Positions 1-7,563 of a stretch of DNA of 26,858 bases are shown here, in pieces. The stretch's first letter is position 1; every line of letters begins with the position of its first letter. The notes below the pieces were generated by a model that was given only the letters and a program-made list of their open reading frames with translations, was not told where the DNA came from and did no database searches. Both the position numbers and the translations under genes were made by a program. This stretch comes from Ignavibacteria bacterium UBA5771 (GTDB lineage Bacteria > Bacteroidota > Ignavibacteria > Kapaibacteriales > UBA2268), in contig DIEP01000063.1 in the NCBI GenBank assembly GCA_002418685.1, positions 1-26,858 on the forward strand, read 5' to 3'.

Positions 1-1133
1 GAAGCTGCTATAACTTTATGCGATAAAGCATTATTATGCCCTATATAGGTAATTGCTTTTTTTGGAAATCTGGCGCACAAATAATTGAAAAATTGCTCGT
101 ATTCATATTCTCCTGAACCCAATATAAAAAATCGGAAATCATTTTCATCAAGCAAGGATTCAATTTTATTGATTATTAGGTCAATTCCTTTCTGCTCAGC
201 AAGTCGGGAGACAATTCCAATCATTGGCAAATCGAGGTTATCAGTATTAGCAAGACCGAAATCCCTTAATAAGCTATGTTTATTTTCAACTTTTTCAGAT
301 AACGATTGCTCGTCATATTGCTGATAAATTAACGTATCATTTTTTGGATTCCACTCTGTATAATCGACTCCATTTAATATCCCAATAAAATCATTGCCTT
401 TTGCATTGATAACTCCTTCTAATCCTTCTCCGAAATATGGGTAATGAACTTCTCGAGCATAAGTAGGACTAACAGTTGTTACTTTATCAGCATAAACAAT
501 TCCCACTTTCATTGCATTAACAGAACCGTAGAATTCAAATGGTGAGAATGGATAAAATCTATCAAATCCGAAACCAGCATAAAGCAGTGCTGTATTTGGA
601 TTGAACCTCCCTTGATGAGCAATATTATGAATCGAGAATACTCCTTTGGTTTTTGAAAATAAAGGGTCAATATTATAAAATTCTTTCAAAAATGCCATCG
701 AAAACGCGGTGTGATAATCATTGCTATGAATAATGTCTGGAGAAAAACCGATTGCTCGAGCCACTTCAAAGATTGCCTTGCTTAAAAATATAAATCTTCT
801 GTCATTGTCGGAATACTCTATTGGTCCTCCATAAATACCCTCTCTATTGAAATAAATATCGTGCTCAATCAAATAAACGGGCACTTCGCTATTGGGCAAT
901 TTACCTTCCCATAATGATGCGTATTCATTCCAATATCCCATCTGCACAATAAGTGTTTTAAATGTATTGCGAAATCCATATTTATTTATGTCAATAAACC
1001 CATACTTCGGAAGAACGATGATTGGGTTATGCCCCAAAGATTCCCATTCTTTTGCTAAAAAAGAGACCATATCGCCCAATCCGCCTGCTTTTGCAATAGG
1101 TGTTGCCTCTGTTGATGCTATTAAAATATTCAT
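1..1133 (-). CDS. glgA: Glycogen (starch) synthase, N-terminal part, cut by window edge
   Basis: A reading frame from ATG at 1133 stays open to the left edge (377 codons plus two bases), so the C-terminal quarter is outside the window. It is a GT5 glycogen synthase, which adds glucose from ADP-glucose to alpha-1,4-glucan in the cytoplasm. The start region MNILIASTEATPIAKAGGLG carries the KxGGL-type ADP-glucose-binding motif (residues 15-19). Further GT5 hallmarks follow in order: HSNDYH, HNIAHQG, ILNGVDYTEWNP, and GIVSRLAEQKG at the start of the second Rossmann domain. The overlapping ATG at 1140 is out of frame. It diverges from the polysaccharide cluster across a 121-base gap, so it is a separate transcription unit. 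No other glycogen gene is visible. Confidence 0.93.
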   Translation of the reverse strand, partial: MNILIASTEATPIAKAGGLGDMVSFLAKEWESLGHNPIIVLPKYGFIDINKYGFRNTFKTLIVQMGYWNEYASLWEGKLPNSEVPVYLIEHDIYFNREGIYGGPIEYSDNDRRFIFLSKAIFEVARAIGFSPDIIHSNDYHTAFSMAFLKEFYNIDPLFSKTKGVFSIHNIAHQGRFNPNTALLYAGFGFDRFYPFSPFEFYGSVNAMKVGIVYADKVTTVSPTYAREVHYPYFGEGLEGVINAKGNDFIGILNGVDYTEWNPKNDTLIYQQYDEQSLSEKVENKHSLLRDFGLANTDNLDLPMIGIVSRLAEQKGIDLIINKIESLLDENDFRFFILGSGEYEYEQFFNYLCARFPKKAITYIGHNNALSHKVIAA

Positions 1134-1176
1134 TTTTCATTTTAGAAAACCTTTAAATTAGTGATATTTTCATAAT

Positions 1177-1205
1177 TTGCAATATTTCTAAATCAGTTTT
1201 TTAAT
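1177..1205 (+). promoter_or_regulatory. Candidate sigma-70-like promoter for the ten-gene cluster
   Basis: TTGCAA (1177-1182), a 17-base spacer and TTTAAT (1200-1205) lie in the gap between the divergent glgA and the first cluster gene. The predicted transcript start near 1212 leaves a leader of about 43 bases. The match is four of six at -35 and five of six at -10. In AT-rich DNA such matches arise by chance, so this is only a candidate. Confidence 0.3.
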
Positions 1206-1254
1206 TTTTAATTAAGAAATTATGAAAGAATACCTTTAAACACGAATTTAAATA

Positions 1255-2016
1255 ATGAATGCAAGTAAGAATAAAATAGAACAAAGTGACGATACCGATT
1301 TTTTAACTTCTGATCTCAGTGAAAAAGAGGAAAACAAAAAAACGAAAAAAAAGAAGAAAAAGAAAGAAATTTCTTTCGCTGCGGAAATTAAGAGAAAAGC
1401 AATTCATATTAATTCGCTGCTCATACCGCTTATTTATATATTTGTTACTAAACATTTTGCTCTGACAGTTTTGTTCATATTAATGGTGGGGACTGTCGCA
1501 TTTGATTTGTTAAGCAAAAAAAATGCATTTTTTAGGAACTTATTAAAAAAATATCTTGGTGATATTTTACGGAAGCACGAACTCAAAAAGAAGAAGATAG
1601 TGCTGAATGGTGGCTCTTGGATGACAATCAGTGCATTTTTCGTTGTTTTGATCTTCCCTAAATTCATTGCAGTTGTGGCAATGACTATCATAGTTATCTG
1701 TGATATATCGTCAGCTTTGATAGGAAAAAGATTTGGTAGGAATAAACTATTTAAGAAAAGTTGGGAAGGCAGTGTATCTTTTTTTCTTGCAGGTGTTGTA
1801 GTGATATGGACTTACTATTTTATATTTCAACCAAGCTTATTCTACTTGTTATTCGGGTTTATTGGCGTATTTATTGCAGCCGTAGGAGAAGCTGCTTCTA
1901 AAAATATTAAAATTGATGATAATTTGCTTGTTCCTTCTGTGATTTCTATTGTTTTATATTTAGGTGAATTATATGCTAATATCTTTAATCAATCTTTTAT
2001 TTATATCTTAAAATAA
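1255..2016 (+). CDS. Polyprenol/phytol/dolichol-kinase-like integral membrane protein (SEC59/DGK1-like)
   Basis: 253 residues. About 50 hydrophilic N-terminal residues, including a run of seven lysines (31-37), precede a membrane domain of roughly six or seven hydrophobic segments. The family signature is visible: D150-xxx-A154, G157, G161, then K168 and EG at 171-172. It is followed by E212, a DDN at 221-223 and P227. This is the CTP-dependent lipid kinase / phosphatidate cytidylyltransferase-like pattern of the SEC59/DGK1/VTE5 group (COG0170). Members phosphorylate dolichol, phytol or diacylglycerol; the substrate here cannot be read from sequence. Being first of ten close genes that include two polyprenyl-phosphate-using transferases, it may salvage a polyprenol carrier (inference). 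The lysine-rich extension is not part of the catalytic domain. A phosphatidate cytidylyltransferase-like activity is the main alternative. Confidence 0.75.
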   Translation: MNASKNKIEQSDDTDFLTSDLSEKEENKKTKKKKKKKEISFAAEIKRKAIHINSLLIPLIYIFVTKHFALTVLFILMVGTVAFDLLSKKNAFFRNLLKKYLGDILRKHELKKKKIVLNGGSWMTISAFFVVLIFPKFIAVVAMTIIVICDISSALIGKRFGRNKLFKKSWEGSVSFFLAGVVVIWTYYFIFQPSLFYLLFGFIGVFIAAVGEAASKNIKIDDNLLVPSVISIVLYLGELYANIFNQSFIYILK

Positions 2017-2029
2017 TATAATTTTGAAA

Positions 2030-2506
2030 ATGACAAAAAATCTCAATCTTGACGAAGAATTAAAAAAGTTTCACTTTCATAATGATGGATTCGTAGAATT
2101 CTATCAAATTGATGCAATGCAAATACTTTATAATATCCAATATTTTTATATATTTGAAATTTCAAGACTTGCTTATATGCGGAAACTTGGATTTGTTGTG
2201 CAACTTGACGACCTACGCACTAAATTTCCTGTTCTGACTGTCCATAATTCTATCGATTATTTCAATCCTGCTATTTTTGGTGATGAATATACTGTTTATA
2301 CTCGAATATCTTTAATCAAAAATTCATCTCTTCAATTCGAGAGTATTATGTTTAAAAAAGATGGAACATTACTCGCAAAAAGTAAAACTGTCTATGTCTA
2401 TGTCCAGCCATCTACTATGCAATCCACACCAATTCCAACGAAAATAAAAGATATAATTCGAGAATTTGAACATAATGATTGTGAAATTAAATCTAATAGT
2501 AAATGA
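2030..2506 (+). CDS. Hotdog-fold acyl-CoA thioesterase (4HBT, YbgC/FadM-like)
   Basis: 158 residues from ATG at 2030. A TTG two codons upstream (2024) is in frame, but the ATG is preferred. Residues 21-46 carry the 4-hydroxybenzoyl-CoA thioesterase signature: an aromatic-rich strand, catalytic-type D28, then YN at 34-35, Y38 and an E-x-x-R on the long helix. Length is typical for single-domain YbgC/FadM proteins, which hydrolyse acyl-CoA or acyl-ACP in the cytoplasm as tetramers. The acyl substrate cannot be predicted. It starts 13 bases after the kinase-like gene and its stop overlaps the start of the GH3 gene, so it is translated from the same messenger. Its link to the polysaccharide functions is unclear; supply or editing of lipid acyl groups is possible. 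Confidence 0.82.
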   Translation: MTKNLNLDEELKKFHFHNDGFVEFYQIDAMQILYNIQYFYIFEISRLAYMRKLGFVVQLDDLRTKFPVLTVHNSIDYFNPAIFGDEYTVYTRISLIKNSSLQFESIMFKKDGTLLAKSKTVYVYVQPSTMQSTPIPTKIKDIIREFEHNDCEIKSNSK

Positions 2507-4056
2507 GACTAATCAACAAATGGGAAATACAGAAACTTTCGGCTCAAGTCATTTTCCCGCGTCTCAATACATATCGATATTTTATCGATGAAAATTATAA
2601 ATCAAAAATTTCAAATCTCGTTAAATTAGGTGTTGGCGGTTTTTGTCTTTTTGGTGGTAATATAGAGGAAACAATTCGGATGACTAATGAATTGCAATTC
2701 CATAGCGAAGTTCCCTTGCTTTTCTGTGGCGATTTTGAAAATGGTATTGCAATGAGACTGACCGAGGGCACAGAATTCCCGCACGCTTTTGCCTACGGGA
2801 AAATCAATTCTACGGAATATACTTTCCAATCTGCCCAAGCAATTGCACAAGAAGCAAAAGCAATTGGCTCATTATGGAATTTAGCTCCCGTTGCAGATAT
2901 AAATTCAAATCCATTGAATCCTGTGATTGGCATTCGTGCATTTGGAGAATCTCCCGAAATTGTCTCCGCTCACGTTAAAGCATATATCGAAGGAACTCAA
3001 GGTGAAAATGTGCTTGCTTGCCTGAAGCATTTCCCGGGACACGGCGATACAGATATTGATTCGCATCTGGAATTGCCAATAATTAAAAAAACAAAAAAAG
3101 AACTTGAAAGTTTTGAAATGCTCCCATTCCTTGCGGGATTTGGTAGTTTAGTCCGTTCAGTGATGATAGGTCATCTGGTTGTTCCTTCGCTTGACGATAG
3201 CAATACTCCTGCGTCCTTGTCGGGGAGAATTATCAGCGAATACCTTAGAGGAGAATTGGGGTATAGCGGTTTAGTAGTGAGCGATGCACTTGATATGAAT
3301 GCTCTTGTGAAGAATTTCGATTCTATGCAAATTCCAATATTAGCATTAAATGCAGGAAATAATGTTCTCTTGATGCCCGAAGAACCCGAGCAAGCAATAG
3401 AAATCCTCTCGAAATCAGCTCAGGATAATAAAGAAGTTAAAGAAAAATTAATTGATTCAGTAACCCGAATTATTTCAGAGAAAAGATGGTGCAAATTAAT
3501 TCCCGAATATCATGAACCAAATTTGCCGCAAACATTATTTACAGAACATCCAAACTTGGCTCTTAAAATTGCATATAAATCATTAGAAATAGATGATAGA
3601 CGCAGGATTATCCCGCTTAATAATATTAATTTAATGAGTGTATTCGCGGTTTTGCAAAGAGCAGAGGATATGGATGCAGCTTCACGTTTTATGAAAATGC
3701 TTGGAGAAGCAGTGGAATTCGATTGCGATTTTGCTTATGTTGATAAGAATTTATCAGATGAGCAAATTGATGAATTTGCTCAGCAAACAAGTGATGCTGA
3801 TACTATTATTTTCCCAATATTTTTTAAATCCCGCGCTTTTAGTAATTCGATAAATATTCCCGAAAATCTTAAACATTTTATTGAAATAATTTCGAAAGGG
3901 AAAAATTCAATTGCAATTCTATTTGGAAATCCCTATATAAAAGATGAAATTCAAACAGATGTAAAGATCCTTGCATTTTCAGATGCGTATTCGTCTATGG
4001 CTGCGGTTGTTATGAAATTATCAGGTCGGAATATAGATTGGATGAAAAATGAATAA
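2503..4056 (+). CDS. Glycoside hydrolase family 3 beta-N-acetylhexosaminidase (NagZ-like, two-domain)
   Basis: 517 residues. The TIM-barrel domain holds the NagZ-type signature KHFPGHGDT...DSH (175-188). By family precedent the loop D186/H188 dyad is the acid/base and D261 in VVSDALDM is the nucleophile that forms the covalent intermediate. Residues from about 340 form the extra GH3 C-terminal domain, as in Bacillus-type two-domain NagZ rather than the roughly 340-residue Escherichia coli form. No signal peptide is visible, so a cytoplasmic role is likely: removing terminal GlcNAc from muropeptides or other glycans. The ATG overlaps the preceding stop (ATGA at 2503-2506), and the 3' end overlaps rmlB by eight bases, indicating translational coupling. 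Confidence is high for family, moderate for substrate. Confidence 0.88.
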   Translation: MRLINKWEIQKLSAQVIFPRLNTYRYFIDENYKSKISNLVKLGVGGFCLFGGNIEETIRMTNELQFHSEVPLLFCGDFENGIAMRLTEGTEFPHAFAYGKINSTEYTFQSAQAIAQEAKAIGSLWNLAPVADINSNPLNPVIGIRAFGESPEIVSAHVKAYIEGTQGENVLACLKHFPGHGDTDIDSHLELPIIKKTKKELESFEMLPFLAGFGSLVRSVMIGHLVVPSLDDSNTPASLSGRIISEYLRGELGYSGLVVSDALDMNALVKNFDSMQIPILALNAGNNVLLMPEEPEQAIEILSKSAQDNKEVKEKLIDSVTRIISEKRWCKLIPEYHEPNLPQTLFTEHPNLALKIAYKSLEIDDRRRIIPLNNINLMSVFAVLQRAEDMDAASRFMKMLGEAVEFDCDFAYVDKNLSDEQIDEFAQQTSDADTIIFPIFFKSRAFSNSINIPENLKHFIEIISKGKNSIAILFGNPYIKDEIQTDVKILAFSDAYSSMAAVVMKLSGRNIDWMKNE

Positions 4057-5062
4057 TATTCTTATAACGGGTGGAGCGGGATTTATCGGCAGCAATTTTA
4101 CCCGACTATTGCTTTCACAAGAAAAATATAAGATTGTCAATCTTGATGCTTTGACTTATGGAGGAAATATTGATAATATTCAGGATTTCCTTGTCAATCC
4201 TCTTTATAAGTTTATTCAAGGGAATATTTGCGATAAAACTTTAATTACTCAAATTATTGAAGATTATAAAATTGATACAATCATTAATTTTGCCGCTGAA
4301 ACACACGTCGATAGATCAATCTTAAATCCTGCAAATTTTATTCAAACAAACATTGTCGGCACAGAAATATTGCTTGAGGCATCGGTTGAACATCATATTT
4401 CAAGATTTATTCAAATTTCAACAGATGAAGTTTATGGAAGTGCCAATCCAAATGAAACTTTTAATGAGGATAGCTCGCTCCATCCTAATTCTCCTTATGC
4501 AGCATCGAAAGCTTCGGCTGATTTGATTGTTCGTTCATTCATTAAGACCTATCGGCTTCCTGCAATTATAGTCCGCTCCACGAATAATTTTGGCGAATTT
4601 CAGCATATAGAGAAATTTATACCCCTTGCAATTACCAAAGCAATGAATAATCAAGAAATTCCAATTTATGGGATTGGCGAAAATACTCGCGATTGGTTAT
4701 ATGTGCAAGATAATTGCCGTGCCATTCTTTCAGTTTTGGAAAATGGTCGAGCGGGAGAGATTTATAATATTTCTGCAAATAATGAAAAATCAAATATCGA
4801 AATTGCAGAAATTATACTCAAGAATCTTGGCAAAGATAAAAATTTACTGAAATTTATAGAAGACCGTCCTGCTCACGATTTAAGATATTCGATTGATTCA
4901 TCGAAAATTCGTAATGAACTTGGCTGGGAACCCACTTTTGCATTTAATCAAGCAATTAATCAAACGATTCAATGGTATCGAAATAATCAAATTTGGGTAA
5001 ATAAAGTTATGGAAAGTGAAAATTTTAAAGAATATTATAAAATTCAATATAGAAGTGTTTAA
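4049..5062 (+). CDS. rmlB: dTDP-glucose 4,6-dehydratase
   Basis: 337 residues, an extended short-chain dehydrogenase with the NAD-binding ITGGAGFIGSN at 6-16. The dehydratase triad T125-D126-E127 sits in STDEVYG, and the Y150xxxK154 pair follows. NNFGEFQHIEKFIP and RDWLYVQDNCRAI match the RmlB substrate-binding regions, and the C-terminal helix is present. It converts dTDP-glucose to dTDP-4-keto-6-deoxyglucose, the branch point to rhamnose and other deoxysugars, in the cytoplasm. It overlaps the GH3 gene by eight bases and precedes the dehydrogenase by 26. RmlA, RmlC and RmlD are not in the window, so dTDP-rhamnose cannot be inferred from this locus alone. The motifs argue against a UDP-GlcNAc dehydratase or UDP-galactose epimerase. 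Confidence 0.9.
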   Translation: MNNILITGGAGFIGSNFTRLLLSQEKYKIVNLDALTYGGNIDNIQDFLVNPLYKFIQGNICDKTLITQIIEDYKIDTIINFAAETHVDRSILNPANFIQTNIVGTEILLEASVEHHISRFIQISTDEVYGSANPNETFNEDSSLHPNSPYAASKASADLIVRSFIKTYRLPAIIVRSTNNFGEFQHIEKFIPLAITKAMNNQEIPIYGIGENTRDWLYVQDNCRAILSVLENGRAGEIYNISANNEKSNIEIAEIILKNLGKDKNLLKFIEDRPAHDLRYSIDSSKIRNELGWEPTFAFNQAINQTIQWYRNNQIWVNKVMESENFKEYYKIQYRSV

Positions 5063-5088
5063 TTTTGAAGTTTTAGACAAATATAAAA

Positions 5089-6420
5089 ATGAAAAACAAT
5101 ATAGAATCTCTGGTTAAAAAAATTACAAATAAAGATATTACCGTTGGTGTAATTGGACTTGGCTATGTCGGTCTTCCTCTCGCAGTGGAATTTGCCAAAA
5201 AAGGTATAAAAACAATTGGGTTTGATACTGATGAAAACAAAATTTCTTCTCTGAAAAATAAAATCAATTATATCAAAGATATTGATGAGCAGAGCATTAT
5301 TGAAGTAATAGATAATCAAGCATTAATTCCAACAGGTGATTTCTCTCTACTTCAGCAATGCACAGGAATTTTTATATGCGTTCCAACTCCCTTCACACCA
5401 AATAAAGATCCGGAAATAAAATTTATAATTCAAGCAACAGAAGATATTGCAAAATATCTTCAAAAAGGGCAAGTTATAATTCTCAAAAGCACTACTTTCC
5501 CAGGCACTACCGAAAAATACGTGCTACCTATTCTTGAAAAAACTGGCTTAAATGGTGGCGAAGATTTCTATCTTGCATTTTCACCTGAACGAATTGACCC
5601 GGGCAATAAGACTTGGAACACGGGGAATACACCAATTGTCATTGGAGGAATCAATGACGAATCAACAGAATTAGCATCATTGCTGCACGGTTTGGTGGTG
5701 GGTAAAATTAAGCAAGTTTCATCTCCATCTATTGCCGAAATGGAGAAATTGCTTGAAAATATCTTCCGTAGTGTTAATATTGCACTTGTCAATGAATTAG
5801 CTCAATTATGCGACCGAATTGGAATTAATATTTGGGAAGTTGTTGATGCTGCATCGACTAAGCCATTTGGATTTATGCCGTTTTATCCGGGTCCGGGAAT
5901 TGGAGGGCATTGCATTTTAATTGATCCATATTACCTTGCTTGGATGGCTCGCGAATATGATTTTGTTACAAAATTCATTCAACTTGCAGCAGAAATCAAC
6001 GAAGATATGCCATTTTATGTGGAGGCAATGGTCGTGAAGGAAATCGCCAAACAGCCAATTACTCTAAAAGATGCAAAAGTGCTTCTCCTTGGGGTTGCTT
6101 TCAAGCGTGATGTGGATGATTTGAGGCATTCTCCTGCCTTAAAAGTAGCAGAAATACTTTATAATGATGGAATTAATAATATAGAATATTATGACCCATT
6201 TATTCCCGAAATTAAAATTAAGGAAATTGAGAAATCCTCGTTACCTGAATTGACCCCTGAACTTTTGAAAAAACAAGATATTGTCATAATTACAACCGAT
6301 CACTCTGATTTTGATTATGAAATGATTGCTAAAAATAGCAAAGTTGTAATTGATTCGCGTAATGCTTGCAAAAATGTCAAAGATAGAAGCAATATAGTTT
6401 TGCTTGGTGAAGGAAAATGA
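5089..6420 (+). CDS. wbpA: UDP-N-acetylhexosamine 6-dehydrogenase (WbpA/WecC family)
   Basis: 443 residues. The N-terminal NAD domain has VGVIGLGYVGLPLAVEF and a following FDTDENKI. The middle segment has SPERIDPGN (165-173), close to the SPEREDPGN form of WbpA-type UDP-GlcNAc dehydrogenases, and the E-K220-L-x-E-N helix. The catalytic cysteine is C275 in GGHC. The C-terminal UDP-binding domain follows. The enzyme oxidises C6 of UDP-HexNAc twice, to the uronic acid. Its stop overlaps the start of the UDP-GlcNAc 2-epimerase, so UDP-ManNAc to UDP-ManNAcA is the likely step; UDP-GlcNAc to UDP-GlcNAcA is the alternative. One oddity is L277, where the family normally has proline (GHCIPIDP). A UDP-glucose dehydrogenase is unlikely because the SPEF motif is absent. 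Confidence 0.87.
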   Translation: MKNNIESLVKKITNKDITVGVIGLGYVGLPLAVEFAKKGIKTIGFDTDENKISSLKNKINYIKDIDEQSIIEVIDNQALIPTGDFSLLQQCTGIFICVPTPFTPNKDPEIKFIIQATEDIAKYLQKGQVIILKSTTFPGTTEKYVLPILEKTGLNGGEDFYLAFSPERIDPGNKTWNTGNTPIVIGGINDESTELASLLHGLVVGKIKQVSSPSIAEMEKLLENIFRSVNIALVNELAQLCDRIGINIWEVVDAASTKPFGFMPFYPGPGIGGHCILIDPYYLAWMAREYDFVTKFIQLAAEINEDMPFYVEAMVVKEIAKQPITLKDAKVLLLGVAFKRDVDDLRHSPALKVAEILYNDGINNIEYYDPFIPEIKIKEIEKSSLPELTPELLKKQDIVIITTDHSDFDYEMIAKNSKVVIDSRNACKNVKDRSNIVLLGEGK

Positions 6421-7541
6421 AAAAAGTAATGTCAATTGTTGGAGCAAGACCAAACTTTATGAAAGTTGCGCCAATTCATCGTGCATTCAATTCACTTTTG
6501 CAATCTGAATTTGATGAAAAAGCTCAAATTCAACATTTAATTGTGCATACAGGACAGCATTATGACTTCAATATGTCTGATGCTTTTATCAGAGATTTGG
6601 AATTGCCCAAACCTGATTATTTCCTTGGGGTGGGTTCGGCAAGTCATTCTCAACAAACAAGCAAGATTATGATTGAATTTGAAAAAGTGATTGAAAAGGA
6701 TAAACCTGATCTGGTCATAGTTGTTGGCGACGTTAATTCAACAATTGCGTGTGGGCTTGTGGCAGCGAAACAATTAATTCCAATTGCTCACGTTGAAGCA
6801 GGATTGAGAAGTTTCGATAGAACAATGCCCGAAGAAATAAATCGAGTGCTAACCGACACAATTAGCACATATCATTTCATTACAGAGAAGAGTGCATATA
6901 TAAATTTAATGAAAGAAGGAGCGAATTCTGAGAATATCTTTTTTGTGGGAAATACAATGATTGATTCATTAATTTTTGCAAAAAATAAGGCAGAAAAATC
7001 AGATTTTCTCAAAATAAATAATTTGGAAAATAATGAATATGTCCTTGTAACGTTACATCGACCAAGCAACGTAGATAATCGAGATTCGCTTGAAATGTTC
7101 TATGATGTTTTTGAATATTTATCAAAATCAAAAAAGATAGTATTCCCTTTGCACCCGAGAACGCAGAAAATGATGGAAGAATTTGATATGCTGAATAAAT
7201 TCAAATCGCTCGATAATTTGCTAATGATCGAACCACTGAATTATATTGACTTTCTGAAATGTATGATGGGTGCATATTTTGTGATGACAGATTCGGGTGG
7301 AATTCAAGAGGAAACAACTTATTTGGATATTCCTTGCTTGACATTGCGGACAACGACTGAACGTCCAATTACAATTGAACTTGGTTGCAATTGCTTGATA
7401 AATCCTCAATCAGAAATTATTAAATTTGCAATAAATAGTTTTTTAAATGCTCGCCCAAAAAGAATTGCTATGCCGCCATTGTGGGATGGGAATGCAGGGA
7501 AGAGAATTGCAAGAATTATAAGTCATAATATATTAAATTGA
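6417..7541 (+). CDS. wecB: UDP-N-acetylglucosamine 2-epimerase, non-hydrolysing
   Basis: 374 residues, the normal family length. The GT-B-like fold is marked by GARPNFMKVAPI at the N-terminus, HTGQHYD (44-50), VVGDVNST with D105, HVEAGLRS with E127, the EEINR segment at 139-143, H214 in TLHRPSNVD, and TDSGGIQEE at 291-299. These match the catalytic and UDP-binding residues of WecB. It interconverts UDP-GlcNAc and UDP-ManNAc in the cytoplasm. A four-base overlap with the upstream dehydrogenase (ATGA) suggests coupled synthesis, and together the two would give UDP-ManNAcA. A short AAGGA lies just upstream of the ATG. WbpI-type epimerases acting on diacetamido uronic acids are close relatives and cannot be excluded. 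The acetyl- and aminotransferases needed for that pathway are not seen here. Confidence 0.9.
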   Translation: MKKVMSIVGARPNFMKVAPIHRAFNSLLQSEFDEKAQIQHLIVHTGQHYDFNMSDAFIRDLELPKPDYFLGVGSASHSQQTSKIMIEFEKVIEKDKPDLVIVVGDVNSTIACGLVAAKQLIPIAHVEAGLRSFDRTMPEEINRVLTDTISTYHFITEKSAYINLMKEGANSENIFFVGNTMIDSLIFAKNKAEKSDFLKINNLENNEYVLVTLHRPSNVDNRDSLEMFYDVFEYLSKSKKIVFPLHPRTQKMMEEFDMLNKFKSLDNLLMIEPLNYIDFLKCMMGAYFVMTDSGGIQEETTYLDIPCLTLRTTTERPITIELGCNCLINPQSEIIKFAINSFLNARPKRIAMPPLWDGNAGKRIARIISHNILN

Positions 7542-7563
7542 ATAATTAAAAATAAAAAGATAA

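Noticed and set aside
2024..2029. TTG start for the thioesterase
   Set aside because: An ATG two codons downstream is preferred and the extra residues add nothing to the domain.
5089..6420. UDP-glucose dehydrogenase that would supply UDP-glucuronate to the xylose synthase
   Set aside because: The SPER...DPGN motif and the partner epimerase place it with UDP-HexNAc dehydrogenases.
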